From Betaproteobacteria bacterium (GTDB lineage Bacteria; Pseudomonadota; Gammaproteobacteria; Burkholderiales; SG8-39), in assembly GCA_029865405.1 (NCBI GenBank), contig JAOUGZ010000021.1:1-14808 (forward strand): a DNA stretch of 14,808 nt. Reading direction: 5' to 3'. This document shows, one piece after another, positions 1-11,836 of this stretch; the first letter of the stretch is position 1, and the number at the start of each line of letters is the position of its first letter. The notes under the pieces are model-generated. The model saw only the letters and a list, made by a program, of their open reading frames with translations, made no database searches and was not told the DNA's origin. The position numbers and the translations under genes were made by a program.

Positions 1-1
1 G

Positions 2-118
2 TCGCTGGAGCAGATCAAGCTGATCGTCCTCATGGTGTTGTGGCACCAGCAGGCGCCGGCGAGCCACCTGGTGGCCGAAGAGCTGCTCTCGGCGCACGGC
101 GCGCGCCTGCCGAGCTGA
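2..118 (+). CDS. smg: Smg family protein (DUF494), C-terminal end only
   Basis: Only the last 38 codons are present; the gene enters from the left edge and stops at TGA 116-118. The visible residues begin SLEQIKLIVLMVLWHQ, which resembles the conserved C-terminal segment of the Smg/DUF494 family (E. coli Smg has DDLKWVILMVLFN at the same place). The family is a small proteobacterial protein of unclear function, often encoded beside dprA; its biochemical role is not established. A smg-topB order fits what I recall from betaproteobacteria and supports the assignment. The terminal tail (EELLSAHGARLPS) is not diagnostic. The frame is open from base 2, and the rest of the gene lies outside the window. 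The call rests on a short match, so confidence is moderate to high, not certain. Confidence 0.75.
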   Translation, partial: SLEQIKLIVLMVLWHQQAPASHLVAEELLSAHGARLPS

Positions 119-124
119 GGCTCG

Positions 125-152
125 CGTGCGCGCGCGCATGCGCGCGCGCACG
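125..152. repeat. 28-bp perfect GC-rich palindrome, alternating purine/pyrimidine
   Basis: The 28 bases from 125 to 152 are a perfect inverted repeat centred on the AT step at 138/139. Every step alternates pyrimidine and purine, with long CG runs on each side of a central CATG. As RNA or extruded DNA it could form a long stem with almost no loop. It is followed by GAAAAATC, not a T-tract, so it does not look like an intrinsic terminator for smg. It lies 17 bp upstream of the candidate topB -35. Alternating (CG)n tracts are a known Z-DNA-prone class; whether this one flips in vivo is inference. Confidence 0.85.
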
Positions 153-168
153 AAAAATCAACGTGCGG

Positions 169-198
169 TTGAAAGGGCGCGAGCTTTGCGGGTATCCT
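169..198 (+). promoter_or_regulatory. Candidate sigma-70 promoter for topB
   Basis: TTGAAA at 169-174 (5 of 6 to TTGACA) and TATCCT at 193-198 (4 of 6 to TATAAT) are separated by 18 bp. A start site near 205 would leave only about 13 nt before the topB ATG, with no Shine-Dalgarno sequence in that leader. topB may also be read through from smg. Predicted from motif match and position only. Confidence 0.45.
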
Positions 199-217
199 CT
201 GCGGCCTTTCGCGCCGC

Positions 218-6276
<6,059 letters not shown>

Positions 6277-6303
6277 TATTTATCCTTAGTAGTAGTTAAT
6301 AGA
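6277..6303. other. AT-rich stretch with TAG repeats; candidate DNA-unwinding element
   Basis: Within this GC-rich window, bases 6277-6303 contain only 6 G/C of 27. The plus strand reads TTAGTAGTAGTTAATAG near 6286-6302, giving TAG at 6287, 6290 and 6293, then one base, then TAA and TAG. Read 3' to 5' this is GAT-AAT-T-GAT-GAT-GAT, which fits the DnaA-trio pattern (3'-[G/A]A[T/A]-5') described for the bacterial origin unwinding region. The polarity points toward the degenerate DnaA-box-like sites at 6381-6468. The same bases contain the dnaN ribosome-binding site, so the AT content could simply be a leader. The origin function is inference. Confidence 0.35.
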
Positions 6304-6380
6304 GCAGGCATGGTTGTCCCGGAAGCGCGGAAAATCCCGCCCGCCCATGGCCTTGCGCCGCGCGCCCGCCCGGGAAAAGC

Positions 6381-6468
6381 TGTGGACGACGTGTGAGCGA
6401 ATGGGGATGGAAATACGCGTTGTGCGCCGCGCTCGCTTTACGCACATTCCGCACAACGGCAATCCACA
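6381..6468. promoter_or_regulatory. Cluster of degenerate DnaA-box-like sites in the dnaA-dnaN gap
   Basis: Three 9-mers match TTATCCACA at 7 of 9 positions: the complement of TGTGGACGA at 6381-6389, TTACGCACA at 6438-6446, and CAATCCACA at 6460-6468. A weaker 6 of 9 match, TTCCGCACA, lies at 6447-6455. Roughly one 7 of 9 match would be expected by chance in a gap this long, so the clustering is suggestive only. Together with the AT-rich stretch at 6277-6303 this could be an origin module. The rest of the 198-bp gap (6304-6380) is GC-rich and I see nothing else in it. Confidence 0.3.
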
Positions 6469-6474
6469 GGCTAT

Positions 6475-7809
6475 TCATCCTTTCAACACCTGCTCCAGCA
6501 CGAGGTAATCCCGGTTGAGGACCGAGTCCTTCTTGCGCAGAGAGGAGATCGTGCGGCAGGCGTGCAAGACCGTCGTATGGTCGCGGTTGCCGAATGCCTC
6601 TCCGATCTCGGGCAGGCTCATCGGCGTGAGGTCCTTGGCCAGCGACATCGCGACCTGGCGCGGACGCGCAACGTTGCGACTGCGCTTCTTGGAGTGCATG
6701 TCCGACATCTTGATCTTGAAGTATTCGGCGACGGTCTTCTGGATGCCGTCGACGCTGACCTGGCGGCTGGCAACGTTCAGGATGTCGCGCAGCGCTTCCT
6801 TCGCCATCTCCAGGGTGATCTCGCGCCCGGTGAAGCGCGCGAAGGCCAGCACCTTCTTCAGCGCGCCTTCCAGCTCGCGCACGTTGGAGCGGATGTTCTT
6901 GGCGATGAAGAACGCAATCTCCTCGGAGATCTGCGCGGCTTCTGCTTCCGCTTTCTTCAGGACAATGGCGACGCGCATCTCCAGCTCGGGCGGCTCGATG
7001 GCCACCGTCAGGCCCCAGCCGAAGCGCGATATCAGGCGTTCCTCCATGCCCGCGATCTCCTTCGGGTAGGTGTCGCAGGAGATCACGATCTGCTTGTGCG
7101 CCTCGACCAGCGCGTTGAACGCGTAGAAGAACTCCTCCTGCGTGCGGCCCTTGTTGGAGAAGAACTGGATGTCGTCGATCAGCAGCAGATCCAGCGAATG
7201 GTAGTAGCGCTTGAACTCGTCGAACGACTTCTGCTGGTAGGCGCGCACGACGTCGGTGACGTACTGCTCGGCGTGCGTGTAACGCAGCCGCGCCTGCGGG
7301 CGCTGCTCCGCCAGGTGGTTGCCGATCGCCTGTAGCAGGTGCGTCTTGCCCAGGCCCACGCCGCCGTAGATGAACAGCGGGTTGTAGGAAATGCCCGGGT
7401 TCTCGGCGACCTGGATGGCCGCTGCGCGCGCCAGTTGGTTGGCCTTGCCGGTCACGAAACTGTCGAAGGTGAACAGGCGGTTGAGACGCGCGCGCTCCAG
7501 TGACGGCTGCGGCGCCCCGTTGGCGCGAACCGGCGCCTCGCGCTGCGGCGCCGCGATCTCGCTGCCGCGCGCCAGCACGAGGCGCAAGCCGAATTCGCGC
7601 CCGCTCGCCTCGGCAACCATGCGCTCGATGCGCGCGGCAAAGCGCTCGCGCACCAGCTCAAGGACGAAACGGTTGGGAGCCGCCAGCACCAGCGTGCCGG
7701 GCTCCGCCGCACCGGCGTCGGCGGCGAGCGGGCGAATCCAGGTATTGAATTGTTGCGCGGGAAGCTCCTGCTCCAAACGGCGCAGGCAGGCGTCCCAGAG
7801 GCTTTGCAT
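6475..7809 (-). CDS. dnaA: Chromosomal replication initiator protein DnaA
   Basis: This 444-aa AAA+ protein binds DnaA boxes at the origin, oligomerises with ATP and melts the DNA; it also acts as a transcription regulator. Domain I (1-80) starts [20 protein letters not shown] and resembles the DnaB/DiaA-contacting domain. A short variable linker (about 83-108) is domain II. Domain III has the Walker A motif GGVGLGKTH at 149-157 (K155), Walker [11 protein letters not shown] at 208-217, and the ISRFGWGL box at 260-267. Domain IV carries the DNA-binding signature [11 protein letters not shown] at 407-417 after [11 protein letters not shown]. The length is slightly under E. coli DnaA (467 aa), mostly from the short domain II. 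The ATG at 7807-7809 has only a weak GAG-type ribosome-binding site, but the N-terminus aligns well with the family. It is the first gene of the dnaA-dnaN-gyrB group. Confidence 0.97.
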   Translation of the reverse strand: MQSLWDACLRRLEQELPAQQFNTWIRPLAADAGAAEPGTLVLAAPNRFVLELVRERFAARIERMVAEASGREFGLRLVLARGSEIAAPQREAPVRANGAPQPSLERARLNRLFTFDSFVTGKANQLARAAAIQVAENPGISYNPLFIYGGVGLGKTHLLQAIGNHLAEQRPQARLRYTHAEQYVTDVVRAYQQKSFDEFKRYYHSLDLLLIDDIQFFSNKGRTQEEFFYAFNALVEAHKQIVISCDTYPKEIAGMEERLISRFGWGLTVAIEPPELEMRVAIVLKKAEAEAAQISEEIAFFIAKNIRSNVRELEGALKKVLAFARFTGREITLEMAKEALRDILNVASRQVSVDGIQKTVAEYFKIKMSDMHSKKRSRNVARPRQVAMSLAKDLTPMSLPEIGEAFGNRDHTTVLHACRTISSLRKKDSVLNRDYLVLEQVLKG

Positions 7810-7882
7810 GATCTCGACGGTCTCGCGCAGCGCGTTGTTCGGGGCTTCACCGGGGCCGCGCTCGGCGCGCCGGCGAAGATAA

Positions 7883-7911
7883 ATTTTACCCCTTCCGCGC
7901 GATGTTATCCA
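7883..7911 (-). promoter_or_regulatory. Candidate dnaA promoter overlapping a DnaA box
   Basis: On the minus strand TGGATA (7911-7906, 4 of 6 to the -35 consensus) and TAAAAT (7888-7883, 5 of 6 to the -10) are spaced by exactly 17 bp. Transcription would begin near 7876, leaving a leader of about 67 nt before dnaA. The -35 hexamer lies inside the perfect DnaA box at 7905-7913. This is compatible with repression by DnaA, as is known for dnaA in E. coli. Motif-based prediction. Confidence 0.5.
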
Positions 7912-7913
7912 CA
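7905..7913 (+). promoter_or_regulatory. Consensus DnaA box TTATCCACA
   Basis: TTATCCACA at 7905-7913 is an exact match to the 9-bp DnaA box consensus. It lies in the dnaA-rpmH divergent region, 16 bp from an AT-rich run (7877-7888) and 34 bp from the rpmH -35. It is the only perfect box I found in either non-coding gap flanking dnaA. It could serve the origin, dnaA autoregulation, or both. Confidence 0.85.
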
Positions 7914-7947
7914 GGATTGACGTGTGCCGCGCAGCCGCGCGCGGTAT

Positions 7948-7977
7948 TTGACAATGCTGCGCGGCGCAGGCTCTAAT
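7948..7977 (+). promoter_or_regulatory. Strong sigma-70 promoter for the rpmH operon
   Basis: TTGACA at 7948-7953 is a perfect -35, and TCTAAT at 7972-7977 matches the -10 at 5 of 6, with an 18-bp spacer. The predicted start near 7984 gives a leader of about 22 nt before rpmH. The spacer contains a dyad, CTGCGC-G-GCGCAG (7957-7969). The strength fits a ribosomal protein gene and the whole rpmH-rnpA-yidD-yidC-mnmE operon behind it. Confidence 0.75.
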
Positions 7978-8005
7978 ACCGCCCTTTTTCGCAGCGAGCT
8001 AGCCG

Positions 8006-8140
8006 ATGAAGCGCACGTACCAGCCGTCCAAGACTCGCCGCGCGCGGCGCCACGGGTTTCGCGTCCGCAGCCGCACCGCGTCGGGGCGCGCCGTGCTGCG
8101 CGCGCGTCGCGCCCGCGGCCGCAAGCGCCTCTCGGTCTAG
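8006..8140 (+). CDS. rpmH: 50S ribosomal protein L34
   Basis: This small 44-codon gene encodes a very basic protein beginning [20 protein letters not shown] and ending RGRKRLSV, which is the L34 pattern almost residue for residue (the family has [22 protein letters not shown]...GRxVLxxRRxKGRxRLxV). L34 is a late-assembling component of the large ribosomal subunit and binds 23S rRNA. The length equals the family norm (44-46 aa). It is the first gene behind the promoter at 7948-7977 and is divergent from dnaA, the usual bacterial arrangement. rnpA starts 13 bp downstream. The upstream ribosome-binding site is weak (GCGAG about 9 nt before ATG). Confidence 0.97.
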   Translation: MKRTYQPSKTRRARRHGFRVRSRTASGRAVLRARRARGRKRLSV

Positions 8141-8153
8141 GCCCAAGAGGAGC

Positions 8154-8510
8154 GTGCCGGGTCGCAGCACCCCTGCCCGCTTCGGCTTCGGTGAGACGCG
8201 AAGGCTGGCGCGCAGCGCCGACTTCGAGCGGTTGCTGAGTCGCGGTACGCGGCGCAATCTTTCCGGTTATACGTTCTACTTGGAGCGCCGCGCGGAGGGC
8301 CCGCCGCGGCTGGGCATACTCGTGTCGCGCAGGCACGCGGCAAAGGCGACGGAGCGCAATGGCATCAAGCGGTGCATACGTGAGGCTTTCCGGCTCGAGC
8401 AGGCGCGCCTTGGCGCGCTCGATGTACTGGTGCGCCCGCCCTACGGCGCGCGTGCCTCGGCCGCCATGCTGATGCGCGTTCGAGAGCTGTTCGGCAGGCT
8501 CGGGCCATGA
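8154..8510 (+). CDS. rnpA: Ribonuclease P protein component
   Basis: This 118-aa basic protein binds the catalytic M1 RNA and helps RNase P remove 5' leaders from tRNA precursors. The fold landmarks are [19 protein letters not shown] near the N-terminus, a central [14 protein letters not shown] strand, and the signature [17 protein letters not shown] (RNxxKRxxRE, about 84-100). The third residue of the RNR motif is Gly, a position that varies among betaproteobacteria. Length matches E. coli RnpA (119 aa). The start is GTG at 8154, the first ATG or GTG available in frame. The Shine-Dalgarno-like AAGAGGAG (8145-8152) sits unusually close to it, so initiation may rely on coupling to rpmH. The stop overlaps the yidD start (ATGA, 8507-8510). 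Confidence 0.93.
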   Translation: MPGRSTPARFGFGETRRLARSADFERLLSRGTRRNLSGYTFYLERRAEGPPRLGILVSRRHAAKATERNGIKRCIREAFRLEQARLGALDVLVRPPYGARASAAMLMRVRELFGRLGP

Positions 8511-8731
8511 CCGGTCTTGTGCGCCTGGCGTTGCGCGGCTACCAGTACTTCGTAAGCCCCCTGCTCGGGCCTTCGTGCCGCTTCCATCCGAGTTGCTCGC
8601 AGTACGCCGAAGAGGCGCTCGAGCAACACGGGCTGCTGCGCGGCGGCTGGCTCGCGGGACGACGGCTGTGCCGTTGCGGCCCCTGGCACGCGGGCGGCTA
8701 CGACCCGGTACCGAAGCGCGGCCGGACCTAG
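8507..8731 (+). CDS. yidD: Membrane protein insertion efficiency factor YidD
   Basis: This 74-aa protein is a member of the YidD/DUF37 family, a small membrane-associated factor that assists YidC-dependent insertion of inner-membrane proteins. The N-terminal stretch ([17 protein letters not shown]) is the expected amphipathic helix. Next come the conserved cysteine motif [15 protein letters not shown] (29-43) and the C-terminal [18 protein letters not shown], both family signatures. The ATG overlaps the rnpA stop as ATGA, which implies translational coupling. yidC follows 18 bp downstream, the standard rnpA-yidD-yidC order. I see no transmembrane helix beyond the amphipathic segment. Confidence 0.95.
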   Translation: MTGLVRLALRGYQYFVSPLLGPSCRFHPSCSQYAEEALEQHGLLRGGWLAGRRLCRCGPWHAGGYDPVPKRGRT

Positions 8732-8749
8732 GGCGAGACGCGGAGCCAC

Positions 8750-10423
8750 ATGGATACCCAAAGACTGATCCTGTTCTTCATCTTCAGCTTCTCGCTGCTG
8801 CTGCTCTGGGATGCGTGGCAAAAGGAGCAGCAGCCGAAGTCCGCGCCGGCGCCGGCAACGCAGTCCACGCCCGGCGTACCGACGCCGGCCAAGCCGCTCG
8901 CCGCTGTGCCTGCGCCGGCCTCACCGGCATCGGGTGCGCCGGGGGCGTCGACCGCGGGCGCCGTGCCGGGCACTCAGGTCGCGTCGACGCCGTCCGACAA
9001 ACTGCAGGTCAGCACGGATTTGCTTGCGGTCGAGATCGACACGCTGGGCGCCACGCTGTCGCGGCTGGAGCTGCGCAAGCACAAGGATGCGAAGGACTCG
9101 GGCAAGAACTTCATGCTGCTCGGCCCCGACCATGCCTACAGCGCACAAAGCGGGCTGATCGGCGAAGGCATGCCCAACCACCGTACCGTCTGGCGCGCAG
9201 TACCCGGCGAGCGCACGCTCGCGCCCGGGGCAGAGATGCTGCAAGTGCGCTTCGCCGCCGATGGACCACAGGGCGTGGCGGTGGAGAAGGTGTACAGATT
9301 CCATCGCAACAGCTACCTGGTCGACGTGGCGTTCGAGCTCAAGAACGCGAGCGCCAATGCCATCGCCGCATACGCCTATTACCAGATCGTGCGCGACGAC
9401 AAGGCGCCGGCGCACGAGAGCCGCATGATGTACGTCTACACGGGGCCCGTGTACTACACCGCGGAACGCGCATTTCACAAGCTCGACACATCGGACATCG
9501 AGAAGGGCAAGGCGGACCTGCCCAAGGAAGCAACCGACGGCTGGATCGGCATGATGCAGCACTACTTCGTGTCGGCCTGGCTGCCGGCCGACAAGGCGCC
9601 GCGCGAGTACTACGCGCGCAAGCTCCCCGATGGCCTGTACGCGGCGGGTGTCATCGTCGCCACGCCGCAGGCCGCCGCCGGGGAGACCGCGAAGGTATCC
9701 GTACGGCTGTTCTCGGGTCCGCAGGAGCAGAGCCGCCTGAAGAAGGCGGCCCCTGGGCTCGATCTGGTGGTCGACTATGGCTGGCTGGCGATCATCGCCT
9801 GGCCGCTGTTCGCGGTGCTCGAGTTCTTTCACCAGTGGTCGGGCAACTGGGGCGTCGCCATCATACTGCTGACGATTCTGATCAAGCTGGTGTTCTTCCC
9901 CCTGTCCGCGGCCAGCTACAAGTCCATGGCGAAGATGAAGCTGGTGACGCCACGGCTGACCAAGATCCGCGAGATGTACGGCAACGACCGCGCCAGGATG
10001 AACCAGGCGATGATGGAGCTGTACAAGACCGAGAAGATCAACCCGCTGGGCGGCTGCTTTCCCATCCTGGTGCAGATCCCGGTGTTCATCGCCCTGTACT
10101 GGGTGCTGCTGGCGGCGATCGAGCTGCGGCACGCGCCGTTCATCCTGTGGATCCATGACCTCTCGGCGCAGGACCCGTACTACGTCCTGCCCGTCCTGAT
10201 GGCGGCCTCGATGGTGTTTCAGACGCGCATGAATCCGGTGCCGCCTGACCCGGTGCAGGCCAAGATCATGCAGTTCATGCCTTACGTGTTCAGCGTGTTC
10301 TTCTTCTTTTTCCCCGCCGGCCTGGTGCTCTACTGGCTGGTCAACAACCTTCTCTCCATCGCCCAGCAATGGCAGATCCAGCGCTTGTTCGATCGCGACA
10401 AGACTGCCCATGCCAAGCGCTGA
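8750..10423 (+). CDS. yidC: Membrane protein insertase YidC
   Basis: This 557-aa inner-membrane insertase works alone or with SecYEG to place helices in the membrane. TM1 is at about 3-21 (RLILFFIFSFSLLLLW). A Pro/Ala-rich linker (about 30-80) joins it to the periplasmic P1 domain (about 85-330). Further helices lie at about 343-364, 366-387, 434-457, 476-493 and 508-535. The conserved cytoplasmic segment NPLGGCFPILVQIPVFIALY (431-450) and LWIHDLSAQDPYY (466-478) match E. coli YidC closely. The positively charged groove residue is Lys (K379) where E. coli has R366. The C-terminal tail is short and basic. The ATG is preceded by GGAG (8742-8745). The mnmE ATG overlaps the last 14 bp. Confidence 0.97.
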   Translation: MDTQRLILFFIFSFSLLLLWDAWQKEQQPKSAPAPATQSTPGVPTPAKPLAAVPAPASPASGAPGASTAGAVPGTQVASTPSDKLQVSTDLLAVEIDTLGATLSRLELRKHKDAKDSGKNFMLLGPDHAYSAQSGLIGEGMPNHRTVWRAVPGERTLAPGAEMLQVRFAADGPQGVAVEKVYRFHRNSYLVDVAFELKNASANAIAAYAYYQIVRDDKAPAHESRMMYVYTGPVYYTAERAFHKLDTSDIEKGKADLPKEATDGWIGMMQHYFVSAWLPADKAPREYYARKLPDGLYAAGVIVATPQAAAGETAKVSVRLFSGPQEQSRLKKAAPGLDLVVDYGWLAIIAWPLFAVLEFFHQWSGNWGVAIILLTILIKLVFFPLSAASYKSMAKMKLVTPRLTKIREMYGNDRARMNQAMMELYKTEKINPLGGCFPILVQIPVFIALYWVLLAAIELRHAPFILWIHDLSAQDPYYVLPVLMAASMVFQTRMNPVPPDPVQAKIMQFMPYVFSVFFFFFPAGLVLYWLVNNLLSIAQQWQIQRLFDRDKTAHAKR

Positions 10424-11741
10424 TCCCCCCGGACCGACACCCGACACCATCGCCGCGATCGCCACGCCCCCCGGACGGGGCGCCATCGGCATCGTGCGCG
10501 TCTCCGGCCCACGGGCCCCCGAGATCGCCCGCCGACTTCTCGGGCGTGTGCCGCCGCCGCGCGTCGCGACCTTTCTGGCTGCAAGGGACGCGCGCGGCGA
10601 ATTGCTCGACGAGGGCGTCGTGCTCTACTTTCCGGCGCCGCATTCCTACACGGGCGAGCACGCCTTCGAGTTCCAGGGGCACGGGGGCCCGATGGTGCTG
10701 CATTCCGTCCTGTCGGCCTGCGTCGATGCGGGAGCGCGACTTGCCGAGCCCGGCGAATTCACGCGCAGGGCGTTTCTCAACGGCAAGCTCGACCTGGCGC
10801 AGGCGGAGTCGGTCGCCGACCTGATCGACGCGGCAAGCCGCGAGGCGGCGCGCTCGGCGCTGCGCTCGCTACGGGGAGAATTCTCCGCCGCGGTGGATGC
10901 GCTGGTCGCGCAACTCGTGGAGCTGCGCGCGCTCACCGAGGCGATGCTGGACTTCCCGGACGAGGAGGTAGACGCGCTGCACCGCGACGATGCAGCCGTG
11001 CGGCTGGCGCGCGTGCGTGGCATGCTGGACGAGGTGCATGGCAAGAGCCGCCAGGGCAGCCTGCTGCGCACCGGCATCCATGTCGTGATCGCCGGGCGGC
11101 CGAACGTCGGCAAGTCGAGCCTGCTCAATCGCCTCGCGGGCGAGGAGCGCGCGATCGTCACGCCCGTGGCTGGCACGACGCGTGACGCGCTGCGCGAGCC
11201 GATCCAGATCGAGGGCGTGCCGCTGGTGGTCATCGATACGGCGGGCCTGCGGCCGTCGTCGGATCCGGTGGAGCGCCTCGGCATCGAGCGGACACAGCAG
11301 GAACTGGCGCGCGCGGACATGATCCTCGCCGTCTTCGAGGCGGGTCAGGCGCACGCGCCGCTCGACGAAGTACCCGCAGGCACCGACCTGATCGAGGTCT
11401 ACAACAAGCTCGATCTCGCGCCGGGGTTCGTGCCGCCGGCCGGCGCGCTGGCCGTATCGGCCAAGACGGGGGCCGGCCTGGATGCACTCAAGCAGGCCAT
11501 CCTGAAAGCCGCAGGCTGGAACGCGACCGGCGAGAGCGTGTTTCTTGCGCGCGCGCGGCACCTGCAAGCCCTGCAGCGCGCAGCGTCGCACCTCGACGCC
11601 GCGACGCGCGAGCCGCAGCGCTGGGAGCTGTTCGCCGAAGAGCTGCGGCTTGCGCAGGCGGCCCTTGCGGAAATCACGGGCGAATTTTCCGCCGACGATC
11701 TGCTCGGCGAGATCTTCGGCCGCTTCTGCATCGGCAAGTAG
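10410..11741 (+). CDS. mnmE: tRNA uridine-5-carboxymethylaminomethyl modification GTPase MnmE (TrmE)
   Basis: This 443-aa GTPase works with MnmG to modify the wobble uridine (cmnm5U/mnm5U) of certain tRNAs. An N-terminal tetrahydrofolate-binding domain (about 10-120) starts [20 protein letters not shown] helical domain flanks the G domain, which has P-loop GRPNVGKSS (229-237), TTRD (256-259), DTAG (276-279) and NKLD (332-335). The protein ends in FCIGK, giving the catalytic cysteine C440 of the essential C-terminal CxGK motif. The length is close to E. coli MnmE (454 aa). The ATG lies inside the yidC 3' end (14-bp overlap) with no clear Shine-Dalgarno, so translation is probably coupled. It is likely the last gene of the rpmH operon. 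Confidence 0.96.
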   Translation: MPSADPPGPTPDTIAAIATPPGRGAIGIVRVSGPRAPEIARRLLGRVPPPRVATFLAARDARGELLDEGVVLYFPAPHSYTGEHAFEFQGHGGPMVLHSVLSACVDAGARLAEPGEFTRRAFLNGKLDLAQAESVADLIDAASREAARSALRSLRGEFSAAVDALVAQLVELRALTEAMLDFPDEEVDALHRDDAAVRLARVRGMLDEVHGKSRQGSLLRTGIHVVIAGRPNVGKSSLLNRLAGEERAIVTPVAGTTRDALREPIQIEGVPLVVIDTAGLRPSSDPVERLGIERTQQELARADMILAVFEAGQAHAPLDEVPAGTDLIEVYNKLDLAPGFVPPAGALAVSAKTGAGLDALKQAILKAAGWNATGESVFLARARHLQALQRAASHLDAATREPQRWELFAEELRLAQAALAEITGEFSADDLLGEIFGRFCIGK

Positions 11742-11761
11742 ATGAGCGGCGGCGACCCGGT

Positions 11762-11769
11762 GCTACAAT
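11762..11769 (+). promoter_or_regulatory. Extended -10-like promoter element for pckG
   Basis: TGCTACAAT at 11761-11769 contains an extended -10 (TGn) followed by TACAAT (11764-11769, 5 of 6). No convincing -35 exists 16-18 bp upstream (best 3 of 6). A start near 11776 would put the downstream hairpin at the very 5' end of the pckG mRNA. Motif-based prediction. Confidence 0.45.
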
Positions 11770-11789
11770 TCCTTACCAAACCATGGATT

Positions 11790-11812
11790 CGGCTCAGCGT
11801 GTTGCTGAGCCG
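11790..11812 (+). terminator. 9-bp hairpin in the mnmE-pckG gap: terminator or leader stem
   Basis: CGGCTCAGC (11790-11798) and GCTGAGCCG (11804-11812) are perfect arms around a 5-nt loop, followed by a mixed T-rich run (TTTGCCTTTCT). The stem is stable but the U-run is interrupted, so termination may be partial. It lies 49 nt after the mnmE stop and about 14 nt after the predicted pckG transcription start. It could end the rpmH operon, attenuate or stabilise pckG mRNA, or do both. Confidence 0.55.
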
Positions 11813-11836
11813 TTTGCCTTTCTGGAGTTGGCACGC

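Noticed and set aside
125..152. Palindrome as an intrinsic terminator of smg
   Set aside because: No T-tract follows on the plus strand (GAAAAATC follows) and there is essentially no loop.
8575..10158. 527-codon plus-strand frame spanning yidD and yidC, and a 523-codon minus frame at 8921-10492
   Set aside because: Both cross the yidD-yidC boundary or read yidC backwards; composition is Arg/Gly/Ala-rich with no family similarity.
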